From positions 62,001 through 126,000 of the forward strand of contig NZ_FNBT01000010.1 of NCBI RefSeq assembly GCF_900102425.1: 64,000 nucleotides of DNA, given 5' to 3'. Both the position numbers and the translations under genes were made by a program. The stretch comes from Blastococcus aurantiacus. GTDB taxonomy: Bacteria > Actinomycetota > Actinomycetes > Mycobacteriales > Geodermatophilaceae. Under the pieces are notes generated by a model. The model was not told the DNA's origin and made no database searches. It saw nothing but the letters and a program-made list of their open reading frames with translations. Below, in pieces: positions 49,093 through 57,017 of this stretch (positions are counted from its first letter, which is position 1; every line of letters begins with the position of its first letter).

Positions 49093-49791
49093 GTGATCCG
49101 CAGGCAAAGCCCATGCGTAGATCGCTGGGGCGCCCGCGTTCGAGTCCTGCAGCAGGGGCGCGTTGTACGGCTGGTCGCCGTGTACGGCACGGCCCCGAAG
49201 ACCGCGCGTATCCGCGCAGCCGTGACCGCAGTTGCGGCAGTGCTGACCGTGACCTCTTGCTCCGCCGACAGCGACACATCAGAGAGGACTCCGCCAGCGC
49301 CGTCAGCACGTGAGACGAGTGCGGCAACCAGCAGCTCCAGCCCGTCACCAGACCCCGACGAGTCGTCGGCAGCGGACGCCGCAATGGCCGTATATCGCGA
49401 TCTTTCCGACCTGGTTCAGGGCGCTCGTCGCGATCCGGCACAGGACTGGCTCCCCGCCTATACGCAGCTGACCGCAGACCCTTATCGGTCCGCGGAGCTA
49501 CTCGAAATCTCCGCGCTCAATGACCGTGGCATCACCCACACCGGCGACGTCCTACACGCCCCTGAGGTCGTCGAAGTCGACCTGGCAGGTGGTACCGACG
49601 GCACGCTCGGCACCGTCACGATCGAGGACTGCGTCGACACCCGGCAGTTCCCCGCCACGGTCGAGGCCACCGGCGAGGTCGTCAGCGCCGAGCGGCCACC
49701 CCACATCGCTGTCGCCACCCTCGTCTTCTACCCACCACCTGAGAGCCGCTGGCTCGTCTCCACTATCGATGTGCGGGACGAGACGTGTTGA
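49093..49791 (+). CDS. putative lipoprotein at the head of the Tad locus
   Basis: 232 residues from GTG 49093, preceded by AAGGGAGG. A hydrophobic segment ends in the lipobox-like TVTSC (about residue 56), so the mature protein would begin with a lipidated Cys followed by a Ser/Thr/Pro-rich linker of about 40 residues. An in-frame GTG at 49180 would give a more usual signal-peptide length. The rest (about 100-232) is an alpha/beta domain: MAVYRDLSDLVQGARRDPAQ, VTIEDCVDTRQFPATVEATG. The fold recalls SnoaL/NTF2-like lipoproteins. It overlaps the next gene by 7 bases, so it probably belongs to the pilus operon. Confidence 0.68.
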   Translation: MIRRQSPCVDRWGARVRVLQQGRVVRLVAVYGTAPKTARIRAAVTAVAAVLTVTSCSADSDTSERTPPAPSARETSAATSSSSPSPDPDESSAADAAMAVYRDLSDLVQGARRDPAQDWLPAYTQLTADPYRSAELLEISALNDRGITHTGDVLHAPEVVEVDLAGGTDGTLGTVTIEDCVDTRQFPATVEATGEVVSAERPPHIAVATLVFYPPPESRWLVSTIDVRDETC

Positions 49792-50723
49792 CCCGTTCCT
49801 GGACGCGAGGAGCCGCAGGCATTCTGGCGGCCGTCCTTCTGCAGGCGCCGGCCGGGGTCGCCGTCGCTGCTCCGAACGAGATCTGCCTTCCGTCCGGGTT
49901 CTGCTACATCGAGGACATCCGGCCGGTCGTCCCGAGCTCCCCGGCAACAATCCCGGCCTCAGCTCCGGCAGCTGCGCCGGCCGAGTGCAGGTCGGCGACC
50001 ACCGCGGTGCCCTGCTATCTCGAGAACCTTGGCTGGTACGAGCAGTCGAGCAACTGCTACCTCGACCTGATGGATCCTCAGCCGCCCCCCGGCTCACCAC
50101 TCTGGGGCGGGCATGGGTCGGAGGCCGGTGGTGCCCTCTACACCGCGAACTGTGGAGTGGGTGAGGGCGGTTTCCTCGGGTCTACGGCGACAGGGACGGT
50201 CTGGCGGCGTGGGCCACCTTCAGGCTTCGTCGATCCAGAAGACCTTGCCGGGCGTGCGATCGCTGCCATGCAACTGCAGCCGCCGCTCCTGCGAACCGCA
50301 CCACCGCAGGGTTCGCGCAGTGGACTGGTCGGGCTCCCGGTGTGGATGTGGACCGACCGCGCGGAGAACGTTTCCGGACCCATCACGCGTTCTGCCTCCG
50401 AAGGACCCGTTGCGGTTGCGGCGACCGGAGTCGTCTCAAGCATCGCGTGGAACATGGGCGACGGGACCACCGTCACCTGCGGCCTGGGAACGCCCTACCC
50501 GACAGGCGCCGAGACCGCCTCTCCGGATTGCGGCCATGTCTATGACCGCGCGTCGGCCAACCACATCCCCGGCGGCGGGGCATGGCCGATCAACGCCACG
50601 ACCACGTGGACAGTCACGTGGTCCGGTGGCGGGCGTGCCGGTATCCAGGTCGTCCAGCTGTCCTCGTCCGGCGAACTGCTCGTCGGCGAACTCCACGTGC
50701 TGAACCGGGCCGAGGAGCGCTGA
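49785..50723 (+). CDS. secreted Cys-containing protein of the Tad locus
   Basis: 312 residues from GTG 49785. Signal peptide about 1-28 (RGAAGILAAVLLQAPAGVAV, then AAP). The mature part has several Cys likely in disulfides (ICLPSGFCYIED, AECRSATTAVPCYLENLG, NCYLDLM, VTCGLGTPYP, SPDCGHVYDR). The C-terminal half looks beta-rich (ATGVVSSIAWNMGDGTTVTC is an Ig/PKD-like GDG motif). Such proteins are found only near actinobacterial Tad loci as far as I know; a role as pilus-associated or surface protein is inference. Coupled to both neighbours by overlaps. Confidence 0.65.
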   Translation: MLTRSWTRGAAGILAAVLLQAPAGVAVAAPNEICLPSGFCYIEDIRPVVPSSPATIPASAPAAAPAECRSATTAVPCYLENLGWYEQSSNCYLDLMDPQPPPGSPLWGGHGSEAGGALYTANCGVGEGGFLGSTATGTVWRRGPPSGFVDPEDLAGRAIAAMQLQPPLLRTAPPQGSRSGLVGLPVWMWTDRAENVSGPITRSASEGPVAVAATGVVSSIAWNMGDGTTVTCGLGTPYPTGAETASPDCGHVYDRASANHIPGGGAWPINATTTWTVTWSGGGRAGIQVVQLSSSGELLVGELHVLNRAEER

Positions 50724-51415
50724 TGGGCAGGCTGCGGACAACCTCCACCGAGCAGGCCGGCAAGGGCAACGGCTGGGTGCCACCGCCGCTGCCGAAGGCG
50801 CCCGTGCTCCCGCCACCTCGACGACGCCGCCGACCCGCATTGCTGGCCCTGGCTGTCGCGATGGTCGTGCTGGGCGCACTCGGTGCCGCCTACCTGGCCA
50901 CATCGCTCGGCCAGACATCCCCGGTGATCGCGATCGCACGGGAGGTCCCCTGGGGCCAGACCATCACAGCCGCGGATCTGGTGGAAGCGCGCATACCGGT
51001 TGATGCCGCGTTGGAGCCCATCCCGCTGGCGCAACGCGACCAGGTGATCGGCCTGGTGGCGGCGACCACCCTGACGCGAGGGTCCCTGCTGACCCGTGAC
51101 GCTCTGACCGATCAGCGGTTTCCGGCTCCAGGCCAGCAGCTGGTCGGGGTCGGCGTGTCACCGGTGCAGCTGCCGACTACCGCTCTGCGCCCGGGCGATG
51201 ACGTGCTCCTGGTGCCCTTGGTTGCCGGCAGTGCGCCGACCGCCGGCGTGACAGGGGCGTCGCAGGTGGTGGAGGCAACCGTCGTGGAGACAGGCTCGCC
51301 GGGGACCGACGGCCTGCGCGTGGTCGATGTGCTCGTCGACTCGGCAGATGGGCCGGACGTCGCCGCCCGCGCGGCTGCGGGTCTGATCGCCGTCGTCGTC
51401 GTGGCCGGCGAGTAG
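50723..51415 (+). CDS. SAF-domain protein (CpaB/RcpC-like)
   Basis: 230 residues from ATG 50723 (TGATG overlap). A Pro/Arg-rich cytoplasmic start, one membrane helix (about 42-64: PALLALAVAMVVLGALGAAY), then a SAF domain (about 70-135: VIAIAREVPWGQTITAADLV, GLVAATTLTRGSLLTRDALT) and a second extracytoplasmic domain. CpaB/RcpC proteins assist the Flp pilus assembly machinery on the outside of the membrane; in Gram-positives without a secretin they may interact with the wall or pilin. Confidence 0.82.
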   Translation: MGRLRTTSTEQAGKGNGWVPPPLPKAPVLPPPRRRRRPALLALAVAMVVLGALGAAYLATSLGQTSPVIAIAREVPWGQTITAADLVEARIPVDAALEPIPLAQRDQVIGLVAATTLTRGSLLTRDALTDQRFPAPGQQLVGVGVSPVQLPTTALRPGDDVLLVPLVAGSAPTAGVTGASQVVEATVVETGSPGTDGLRVVDVLVDSADGPDVAARAAAGLIAVVVVAGE

Positions 51416-51427
51416 GGGGCGGCTGCC

Positions 51428-52231
51428 GTGTTGATCGCGCTGTGCTCAGCCAAGGGCGCCCCCGGGGTGACCACCAGCGGGCTGGCCCTGGCGCTGACCT
51501 GGCCGCGACCGGTGGTGCTGGCCGAGTTGGACCCGGCCGGCGGCGACGTGCTGGCGGGCTACGGCCGAGGCGAGTTGTCCGCCGGCGGGCTGGCCGATCT
51601 GGTGCTCGCGGCGCGCCGCGGCGGGCTCGCTCGGGAACTGGACGCCCAGCTACTCCACCTCGACGCCGAGGGCCACACGCGACTCCTGCCGGGCCTGGCT
51701 GATCCCGCTGGCGCACGACACGTGGACTGGGACCGCCTCGCCACCCTGCTGACGACGATGGACGGCGGCACCGTCGACGTGCTGGCCGACTGCGGGCGGC
51801 TGCGCGCCGAGTACTTTCCGAGTCCGGTGGCACATCGGGCTGCCGCCGTGGTGCTGGTCACCGGCTCAACGCTGCGCGCCGTGCGCGCGGCGACACACGC
51901 GCTCACGGAGCTGCGAGAGCGGGACGGCGGCCCCGGTATGCAGGCCACGCTGGTGGTCGGGCCGGGGGAGCCGTACGGCGAGCGGGAGATCAGCGATGCG
52001 CTCGGCGTACCGGTCGTCGGTTCACTGCCGCGCGATGGAAAGGCGGCGGCGGTGCTCAGCGACGGCGCACCGGCCGGCCGACTGTTCGCTCAATCCGCGC
52101 TGCTGCGGGCCGCCCGAACCGTTGGTGCCCGATTGCTCGAGTCCGCCGCGGCCCACGAACTCCGGATGACGCCGCCAGCGATGCCGGCGTCTGCGTCGCC
52201 GGCCCCCGCTGGAGGTAGCGGTGTCCGCTGA
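51428..52231 (+). CDS. CpaE/ParA-like ATPase of the Tad system
   Basis: 267 residues from GTG 51428. Starts ALCSAKGAPGVTTSGLALAL, a deviant Walker A (KGAPGVTTS) of the MinD/ParA group. VVLAELDPAGGDVLAGYG is the usual second block, and VDVLADCGRLRAEYF corresponds to the Walker B region. No receiver domain, unlike classical CpaE. It probably positions the pilus machine at the membrane. It overlaps the TadA gene by 11 bases. Confidence 0.8.
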   Translation: MLIALCSAKGAPGVTTSGLALALTWPRPVVLAELDPAGGDVLAGYGRGELSAGGLADLVLAARRGGLARELDAQLLHLDAEGHTRLLPGLADPAGARHVDWDRLATLLTTMDGGTVDVLADCGRLRAEYFPSPVAHRAAAVVLVTGSTLRAVRAATHALTELRERDGGPGMQATLVVGPGEPYGEREISDALGVPVVGSLPRDGKAAAVLSDGAPAGRLFAQSALLRAARTVGARLLESAAAHELRMTPPAMPASASPAPAGGSGVR

Positions 52232-53645
52232 TCTCACCACCGACGGTCTTCGGGGCGGAGCGGCGTCTCGGAGTCCCGACGACTCACCGGTTCCGGTGGA
52301 CTGGGCGCTGGTGCGGCGGCTGCACGAGGTGACGGCGTCCGGGCTGGCCGGAGAGCTCAAACGCCGTCCGTCGCTGAGTCCGGCAGCACAGCAGGAGCTG
52401 GCTCGCACGTTGATCCAAGACGGGATCGACGAGCTCGTCCGCGAGCGGATGCACGCGGGGCCAGCGGTGCCCTCGGCGGCCGAGGAGCGGGCGATCACAG
52501 AGGCCGTGTTCGCCGCCCAGTTCGGGCTCGGCCGACTGCAGCCCTACGTGGACAACCCGCTCGTGGAGAACATCGAGGCCCACGGACACGACAACGTCTG
52601 GATCGGCTACGCCGACGGCCGGGATGTCCGGGTCGCGCCGATCGCGGACTCCGACGAGGACCTGGTGCGGCAGTTGCAGCACATCGCCGCCCGGCTGGGT
52701 CGTGCGGAGCGCACGCTGACCACCGCCAGCCCCCTGCTGACCATGCGGCTGCCCGACGGGTCGCGGTTGGCCGCGGTGATCGAAACCGTGCCACGCCCGC
52801 AGCTGGTGATCCGCCGGCACCGGATACGCAACGTCGACCTCGACGACCTGGTGGAGCTGCGGGCGATCGACCAGCCGCTGGCAGAGTTCCTGCGGGCGGC
52901 GGTGCGGGCCCGCAAGAACATCGTGGTCACCGGGGGGCAGGGCGCCGGCAAGACGCTGCTGCTACGCGGGCTGGCCAACGAACTGCCGGTCGAAGAGAAC
53001 CTGGCCACGATCGAGAAGCACTTCGAGCTGCTGCTCCACGAGCTGCCCGACAGGCATCCGCGGGTGGTGCCGTTCGAGGCCCGGGAGGGCACCGGCGAAC
53101 GTGGTTCGGACGGCCGTCGGCTCGGCGAGGTGACGCTGACCGAGCTGGTCGAGCACGCGCTGGTGATGAACGTCAGCCGGGTGTGGCTGGGAGAGGTTCG
53201 CGGCGACGAGGCCTGGCCGCTGATCGAGGTCATGGAGGCCGGCGAGGGCGGCTCGTGCTGCACCCTGCACGCCCGCTCGGCCCACCACGCCTTCGAGCGG
53301 CTGGCCAACCTGTGCATGCGCGGACGCGCTGCTGTGAGCCCCGAGCACGCATACCGGTCATGCGCGTCGGCGATCGATCTGGTCGTCCACATCACCACCG
53401 TCGACGAACGGTGGATCGGCGGAGAGCGCCACCGGTTCGTCAGCCAAGTCGTCGAATGCAACGGTGTGGGCGAGGGCGGGCGCCCGGCTGTTACCGACGT
53501 GTTCGTTCCCGGCCCGGACGGCCGGGCCGTGCCTGACCACGACCCGGTGGCCCTGGCCGACTACGTCCGGGTCGGGTTCGACCCCGACTGGCTGCGCCCT
53601 GGTCGCGGCGGGCACTGGGCCGCCGCGGTCGGAGGAAGACGGTGA
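52221..53645 (+). CDS. tadA: TadA/CpaF-type secretion ATPase
   Basis: 474 residues from GTG 52221. N-terminal domain about 1-150, then the hexameric ATPase core with Walker A GGQGAGKT (K244). The region ENIEAHGHDNVWIGYADG and VLMRLPDGSR-like stretch MRLPDGSRLAAVIE match CpaF. HALVMNVSRVWLGEVRGDEA contains Walker B and GGSCCTLHARSAHHAFERLA the His box. It powers assembly of the Flp pilus at the cytoplasmic membrane. It overlaps the TadB gene by 4 bases (GTGA). Confidence 0.94.
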   Translation: MSADLTTDGLRGGAASRSPDDSPVPVDWALVRRLHEVTASGLAGELKRRPSLSPAAQQELARTLIQDGIDELVRERMHAGPAVPSAAEERAITEAVFAAQFGLGRLQPYVDNPLVENIEAHGHDNVWIGYADGRDVRVAPIADSDEDLVRQLQHIAARLGRAERTLTTASPLLTMRLPDGSRLAAVIETVPRPQLVIRRHRIRNVDLDDLVELRAIDQPLAEFLRAAVRARKNIVVTGGQGAGKTLLLRGLANELPVEENLATIEKHFELLLHELPDRHPRVVPFEAREGTGERGSDGRRLGEVTLTELVEHALVMNVSRVWLGEVRGDEAWPLIEVMEAGEGGSCCTLHARSAHHAFERLANLCMRGRAAVSPEHAYRSCASAIDLVVHITTVDERWIGGERHRFVSQVVECNGVGEGGRPAVTDVFVPGPDGRAVPDHDPVALADYVRVGFDPDWLRPGRGGHWAAAVGGRR

Positions 53646-54547
53646 CCGGCGCGGCCCTGCTGGCCGGCGTGTGTGGGGCGCTCCTGATCGGGGGCTTTCT
53701 GCTGGCCGTGCACGCGCTCACCAGCCAATCGGCACCGGCCCGGCCGCGGCGCCGCAGGCTCCGTCCGACAGCTCCAGCCGACCGCGCGACGCGGCGGCAA
53801 CCGGCGGTATGGGTGGCCAGTGGAGTGGCGGCCGTCGTGGTGTGGCTGGCCTCCGGGTGGCCGGTCGGCGGCCTGCTGGCCGGCCTGGCGGTGGTCGGTG
53901 TGCCATGGCTGTTGGCGCAGTTCTCCGCCGGAAACGACGCGGTGGAACGGCTGGAGGCGCTACAGGAGTGGGTGCGGCGGACCTCCGACGTGCTCGCCGC
54001 TGGCGGGGGCCTGGAACAGACCCTGATCCGGTCGGCTGGCACAGCGCCGGGGCCGATCGAGGCGGACGTGGCCACGCTGGCGTCTCGGCTGCAGGCGCGT
54101 TGGCCGACGTCGCGGGCGCTGTTGGCGTTCGCCGACGACCTCGATGACGCCACCGGCGACCTCGTCGTCGCAGCGTTGCTGCTCGGCGCGGAGTTGCGCG
54201 GGCCGGGGCTGGCACGGGTGCTGACCGAGTTGGCGCACAGCCTCAGCGAAGAGGTCACCATGCTCCGCAAGGTCGAGGCCGACCGCGCCAAGCCCCGGGC
54301 CAATGCCCGCTGGCTGCTGCTGATCACCATCGCCGCCTCGGGGTTGGCCGCACTCAACGGCGACTACCTGGCTCCCTACGGCACCGGCATCGGGCAGCTG
54401 GTCTTAGCAGTCATCTCCGCGCTGATCGTGGGCTGTCTGCTGTGGATGCGCCGGCTCACCGTGCCGGCACCAAGTCCACGCTTCCTGATTGATCGGGAGG
54501 GCGGCCGGCGTGCGGAGCTCGAACCGGAAGAGGTGCCGGTTCGATGA
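53642..54547 (+). CDS. tadB: TadB-like pilus assembly membrane protein
   Basis: 301 residues. Two N-terminal helices (about 5-25 and 55-95), a cytoplasmic T2SSF domain (about 100-220: RLEALQEWVRRTSDVLAAGG, GLEQTLIRSAG, LLGAELRGPGLARVLTELAH, SLSEEVTMLRKVEADRAKPR) and two C-terminal helices (about 222-270). These are the features of the type II secretion F family. It forms the inner membrane platform for the TadA ATPase. Coupled to neighbours by GTGA/ATGA overlaps. Confidence 0.88.
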   Translation: MTGAALLAGVCGALLIGGFLLAVHALTSQSAPARPRRRRLRPTAPADRATRRQPAVWVASGVAAVVVWLASGWPVGGLLAGLAVVGVPWLLAQFSAGNDAVERLEALQEWVRRTSDVLAAGGGLEQTLIRSAGTAPGPIEADVATLASRLQARWPTSRALLAFADDLDDATGDLVVAALLLGAELRGPGLARVLTELAHSLSEEVTMLRKVEADRAKPRANARWLLLITIAASGLAALNGDYLAPYGTGIGQLVLAVISALIVGCLLWMRRLTVPAPSPRFLIDREGGRRAELEPEEVPVR

Positions 54548-55455
54548 GTGGCACTCAGGTGATGCTGGTTGGCTCGGGGGCGCTCGCCGGGCTCGGCGGG
54601 TTTCTGCTGCTGCGAGCGGTACTGGTGGTCGAGCAGCCGCAGCTGTCCGAGGCACTGGCTCGTCTGGATGGGCGCGCAGTGCACACGCCGGTCGCGCAGC
54701 AGGCGGCGGGCGACCAATGGGCGCGAGTGGCCGGGCGCGCGGGGGTATGGATTGGTGTCAGGCTGAGCGGCGCCGGGCTGCGGGTGCCAGGTCAGGCGCT
54801 GGCGCTGATCGGCTGGACGCCAGAGGGATACGCCGCCCGCAAGGTCGGGTTGGCTGCCTTCGGCGCGGTCTTCGTGCCGTTGCTCACCGCCGTCCTCGGC
54901 CTGGCGGGCCTCCGGTTGCCCGTAGTGGTGCCGGTAGCAGGGTCCCTGGCACTGGCCTTAGTCCTCTTCTTCGTCGTCGATCTCGTCGTCCGGGATCAGG
55001 CTGCCGAGGCGCGGGGTCAGATGCGTCGTGCTGTCTGTTCCTACCTGGATCTGGTCAGCCTGCGCCGCGACGCCAGTGAGGGCCCGACCATTGCCCTGGA
55101 GCGGGCCGCCGCGCTGGGCAACGGCTGGGTGTTCCGGCGGATCACCGAAGCACTTGTCGCCGCGCGGCTGGCCGGCCAGCCACCGTGGGACGGGCTGCGG
55201 CGACTGGCCGCGGACACCGGCGTCGGTGAGCTGACCGACGTCGCCGACATCGCGGCGGTCGCCGCACAAGAGGGCGCCTCCATCGCCCCGACGCTGCGGG
55301 CGCGCGCGCAGTCACTGCGCGTGCAGTTGTTGGCCGAGGATGAGGCGACAGCCAACACGGCCAGCGAAAAGCTGACCGCCCCGGTTGCCCTGCTGTCGAT
55401 CGCCTTTTTGCTGCTGTTCCTCTATCCCGCCCTGGCCCGACTCATGGCCAGCTGA
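54544..55455 (+). CDS. tadC: TadC-like pilus assembly membrane protein
   Basis: 303 residues from ATG 54544 (ATGA overlap). N-terminal helix, Ala/Leu-rich helices at about 100-145, T2SSF-like domain (about 155-265: QMRRAVCSYLDLVSLRRDAS, GRGPTIALERAAAL-like stretch, GELTDVADIAAVAAQEGASI) and a terminal helix (VALLSIAFLLLFLYPALARL). It would pair with TadB in the membrane platform. It is followed after 30 bases by the pilin gene with its own Shine-Dalgarno, so pilin may be translated more strongly. Confidence 0.88.
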   Translation: MSGTQVMLVGSGALAGLGGFLLLRAVLVVEQPQLSEALARLDGRAVHTPVAQQAAGDQWARVAGRAGVWIGVRLSGAGLRVPGQALALIGWTPEGYAARKVGLAAFGAVFVPLLTAVLGLAGLRLPVVVPVAGSLALALVLFFVVDLVVRDQAAEARGQMRRAVCSYLDLVSLRRDASEGPTIALERAAALGNGWVFRRITEALVAARLAGQPPWDGLRRLAADTGVGELTDVADIAAVAAQEGASIAPTLRARAQSLRVQLLAEDEATANTASEKLTAPVALLSIAFLLLFLYPALARLMAS

Positions 55456-55485
55456 CCGAACGCCCACCAGTTGGAGAGAAGACCG

Positions 55486-55683
55486 ATGATGCAGCTGATC
55501 AGCACTCTGACAGTCCTGGGCGCAGTGCTGCGCGACCGGCTCCGTGCAGCCCGCGACGAGCCGGAGCGTGGCTCTCTGTCGGTCGAGCAGGTGATCATCA
55601 CGGTCGCCCTGATCGGCATCGCCGTCGCCCTGGTGGTGGTGATCGCCAACGCGGTCACTTCCCGCTCCGCCCAGATCCAATAG
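55486..55683 (+). CDS. flp: Flp-type major pilin
   Basis: 65 residues from ATG 55486 with GGAGAG seven bases upstream, not overlapping its neighbours, which suits a highly translated subunit. After a charged leader, the class III prepilin site is RG-SLSVE: cleavage after Gly with Glu at mature position 5, then the hydrophobic helix QVIITVALIGIAVALVVVIA. A short tail follows (NAVTSRSAQIQ). The leader is about 30 residues, longer than usual for Flp. The peptidase that processes it is not encoded nearby. Confidence 0.85.
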   Translation: MMQLISTLTVLGAVLRDRLRAARDEPERGSLSVEQVIITVALIGIAVALVVVIANAVTSRSAQIQ

Positions 55684-55690
55684 CTGACTC

Positions 55691-56152
55691 ATGGCCCGTC
55701 CAGTCCGCCCACGCGGTCCCACACCGCCGCCCCGAGGCCCTGCCCGTCGCGGCGGAGCCGAGGGCACGGCGTCGCGGCGGCTGTCCCGAGAGCGCGGCGC
55801 GGCGTCAGTGGAACTGGCAGTCGCCTTTCCCGTGGTGCTGCTGCTGATCATGACCCTGATCCAGGGGGCGCTGTGGTTCTACGCGCGCTCGATCGCTCTG
55901 GGGGCGGCGCAGGAAGGCGCCCGCGAAGGGCGGGTGCAGCCCGCATCCACCGACCGTGCCCAGTCTGCGGCCGATGGCTTTCTCGACCAGGCCGCACAGG
56001 ACCTGCTGACCGGCCGAGACGTCGCGGTCACCGGCTCGCCGCCCAGCATCGAGGTCACCGTGACCGGTACGTCGCTCAGTCTTTTCCCCGGCCTGTCCGG
56101 TTGGTCAGTGACCCAGACAGCCGTCGGCCCGGTGGAACGGGCGACCCCATGA
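55691..56152 (+). CDS. TadE-like pseudopilin
   Basis: 153 residues from ATG 55691. A very basic leader is followed by RG-AASVELAVAFPVVLLLIMTL, again a Gly/Glu+5 prepilin site. A periplasmic domain of about 100 residues (ALGAAQEGAREGRVQPASTD, VAVTGSPPSIEVTVTG) follows. TadE proteins are minor subunits of Flp pili. It overlaps the next gene by ATGA. Confidence 0.85.
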   Translation: MARPVRPRGPTPPPRGPARRGGAEGTASRRLSRERGAASVELAVAFPVVLLLIMTLIQGALWFYARSIALGAAQEGAREGRVQPASTDRAQSAADGFLDQAAQDLLTGRDVAVTGSPPSIEVTVTGTSLSLFPGLSGWSVTQTAVGPVERATP

Positions 56153-56574
56153 GCGTCCAGATGGGAGAGCGCGGTTCGGTGTCGGTCGAGCTGGCGCTGC
56201 TGGCGCCGGCGCTGCTCCTGCTCTTGTCTTTCGCCGTCGTCGCAGGACGAACCCAGGTGGCCGAGGGGGCCGTCGAGGAAGCCGCCCGCGCCGCCGCCCG
56301 GGAGGCCTCCCTTGCTCGCGATGCCGCCACGGCGACCGCCTCGGCCGTTGCACTGGCACAGGAGACGTTGGCCGCGCAGAACCTGCGCTGCCAGAGCATC
56401 ACCGTCGACGTTGACACCGTCGGGTTCCAGGCAGCGCCCGGGCAGCCCGGCGACGTGACCGTCACCATCACCTGCGTCGTCGGCATGGCCGACGTGCTGG
56501 CCCCGGGCTTACCCGGAACGGTCACTGTGCAGGGCGAGTTCACCAGTCCCGTCGACGCCTACCGCGAACGATGA
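56149..56574 (+). CDS. TadE/TadF-like pseudopilin
   Basis: 141 residues from ATG 56149. MSVQMGERG-SVSVELALLA contains the prepilin cleavage site with Glu +5 and a hydrophobic helix (APALLLLLSFAVVAGR). The outer domain has two Cys (NLRCQSITVDVDT, VTITCVVGMADVL) that may form a disulfide. Minor pilus subunit, coupled to both neighbours. Confidence 0.85.
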   Translation: MSVQMGERGSVSVELALLAPALLLLLSFAVVAGRTQVAEGAVEEAARAAAREASLARDAATATASAVALAQETLAAQNLRCQSITVDVDTVGFQAAPGQPGDVTVTITCVVGMADVLAPGLPGTVTVQGEFTSPVDAYRER

Positions 56575-57017
56575 ACCTCCGACAGCGGCTTTATGAGCCG
56601 GCCTCCGAGCGCGGCTCGATCAGCAGCTTCCTCGCGGTCCTTGTTCCCGGGCTACTGCTGATCATCGGATTGGCTGTCGACGGCGGCGCCAAAGTTGCCG
56701 CCACCCAGCGGGCCAACGCAATTGCAGACGAGGCCGCCCGCGCCGGCGGCCAAGCGCTCGACATCTCCGCAGCCCTCACCGGGACTGTGCAGGTCGACTC
56801 GGCGGCGGCGATGGCCGCGGCGCAGGGCTACCTCGATCGGAATGGCGTCGAGGGGCTGGTGACCCTCGTGGACGGCGACACACTGCAGGTGACCACGACG
56901 ATCACCGAGCCCACCTCCTTCCTAGGCCTGGTCGGCATCTCGTCCCTGACTGTTGAGGGCTCGGGCACCGCTGACCTGATCACCGTCGCCGGCCAGAACG
57001 GGGGAGCGGGCCCATGA
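56571..57017 (+). CDS. TadG/pseudopilin-like protein
   Basis: 148 residues from ATG 56571. RG-SISSFLAVLVPGLLLIIGLA resembles the two pseudopilins but has Phe, not Glu, at position +5. It is therefore closer to Flp-linked TadG-type N-termini, which do not always need cleavage. The external part (about 35-148) is alternating helix and strand: AATQRANAIADEAARAGGQA, VTTTITEPTSFLGLVGISSL. Its stop overlaps the start of the LysM protein. Confidence 0.75.
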   Translation: MNLRQRLYEPASERGSISSFLAVLVPGLLLIIGLAVDGGAKVAATQRANAIADEAARAGGQALDISAALTGTVQVDSAAAMAAAQGYLDRNGVEGLVTLVDGDTLQVTTTITEPTSFLGLVGISSLTVEGSGTADLITVAGQNGGAGP

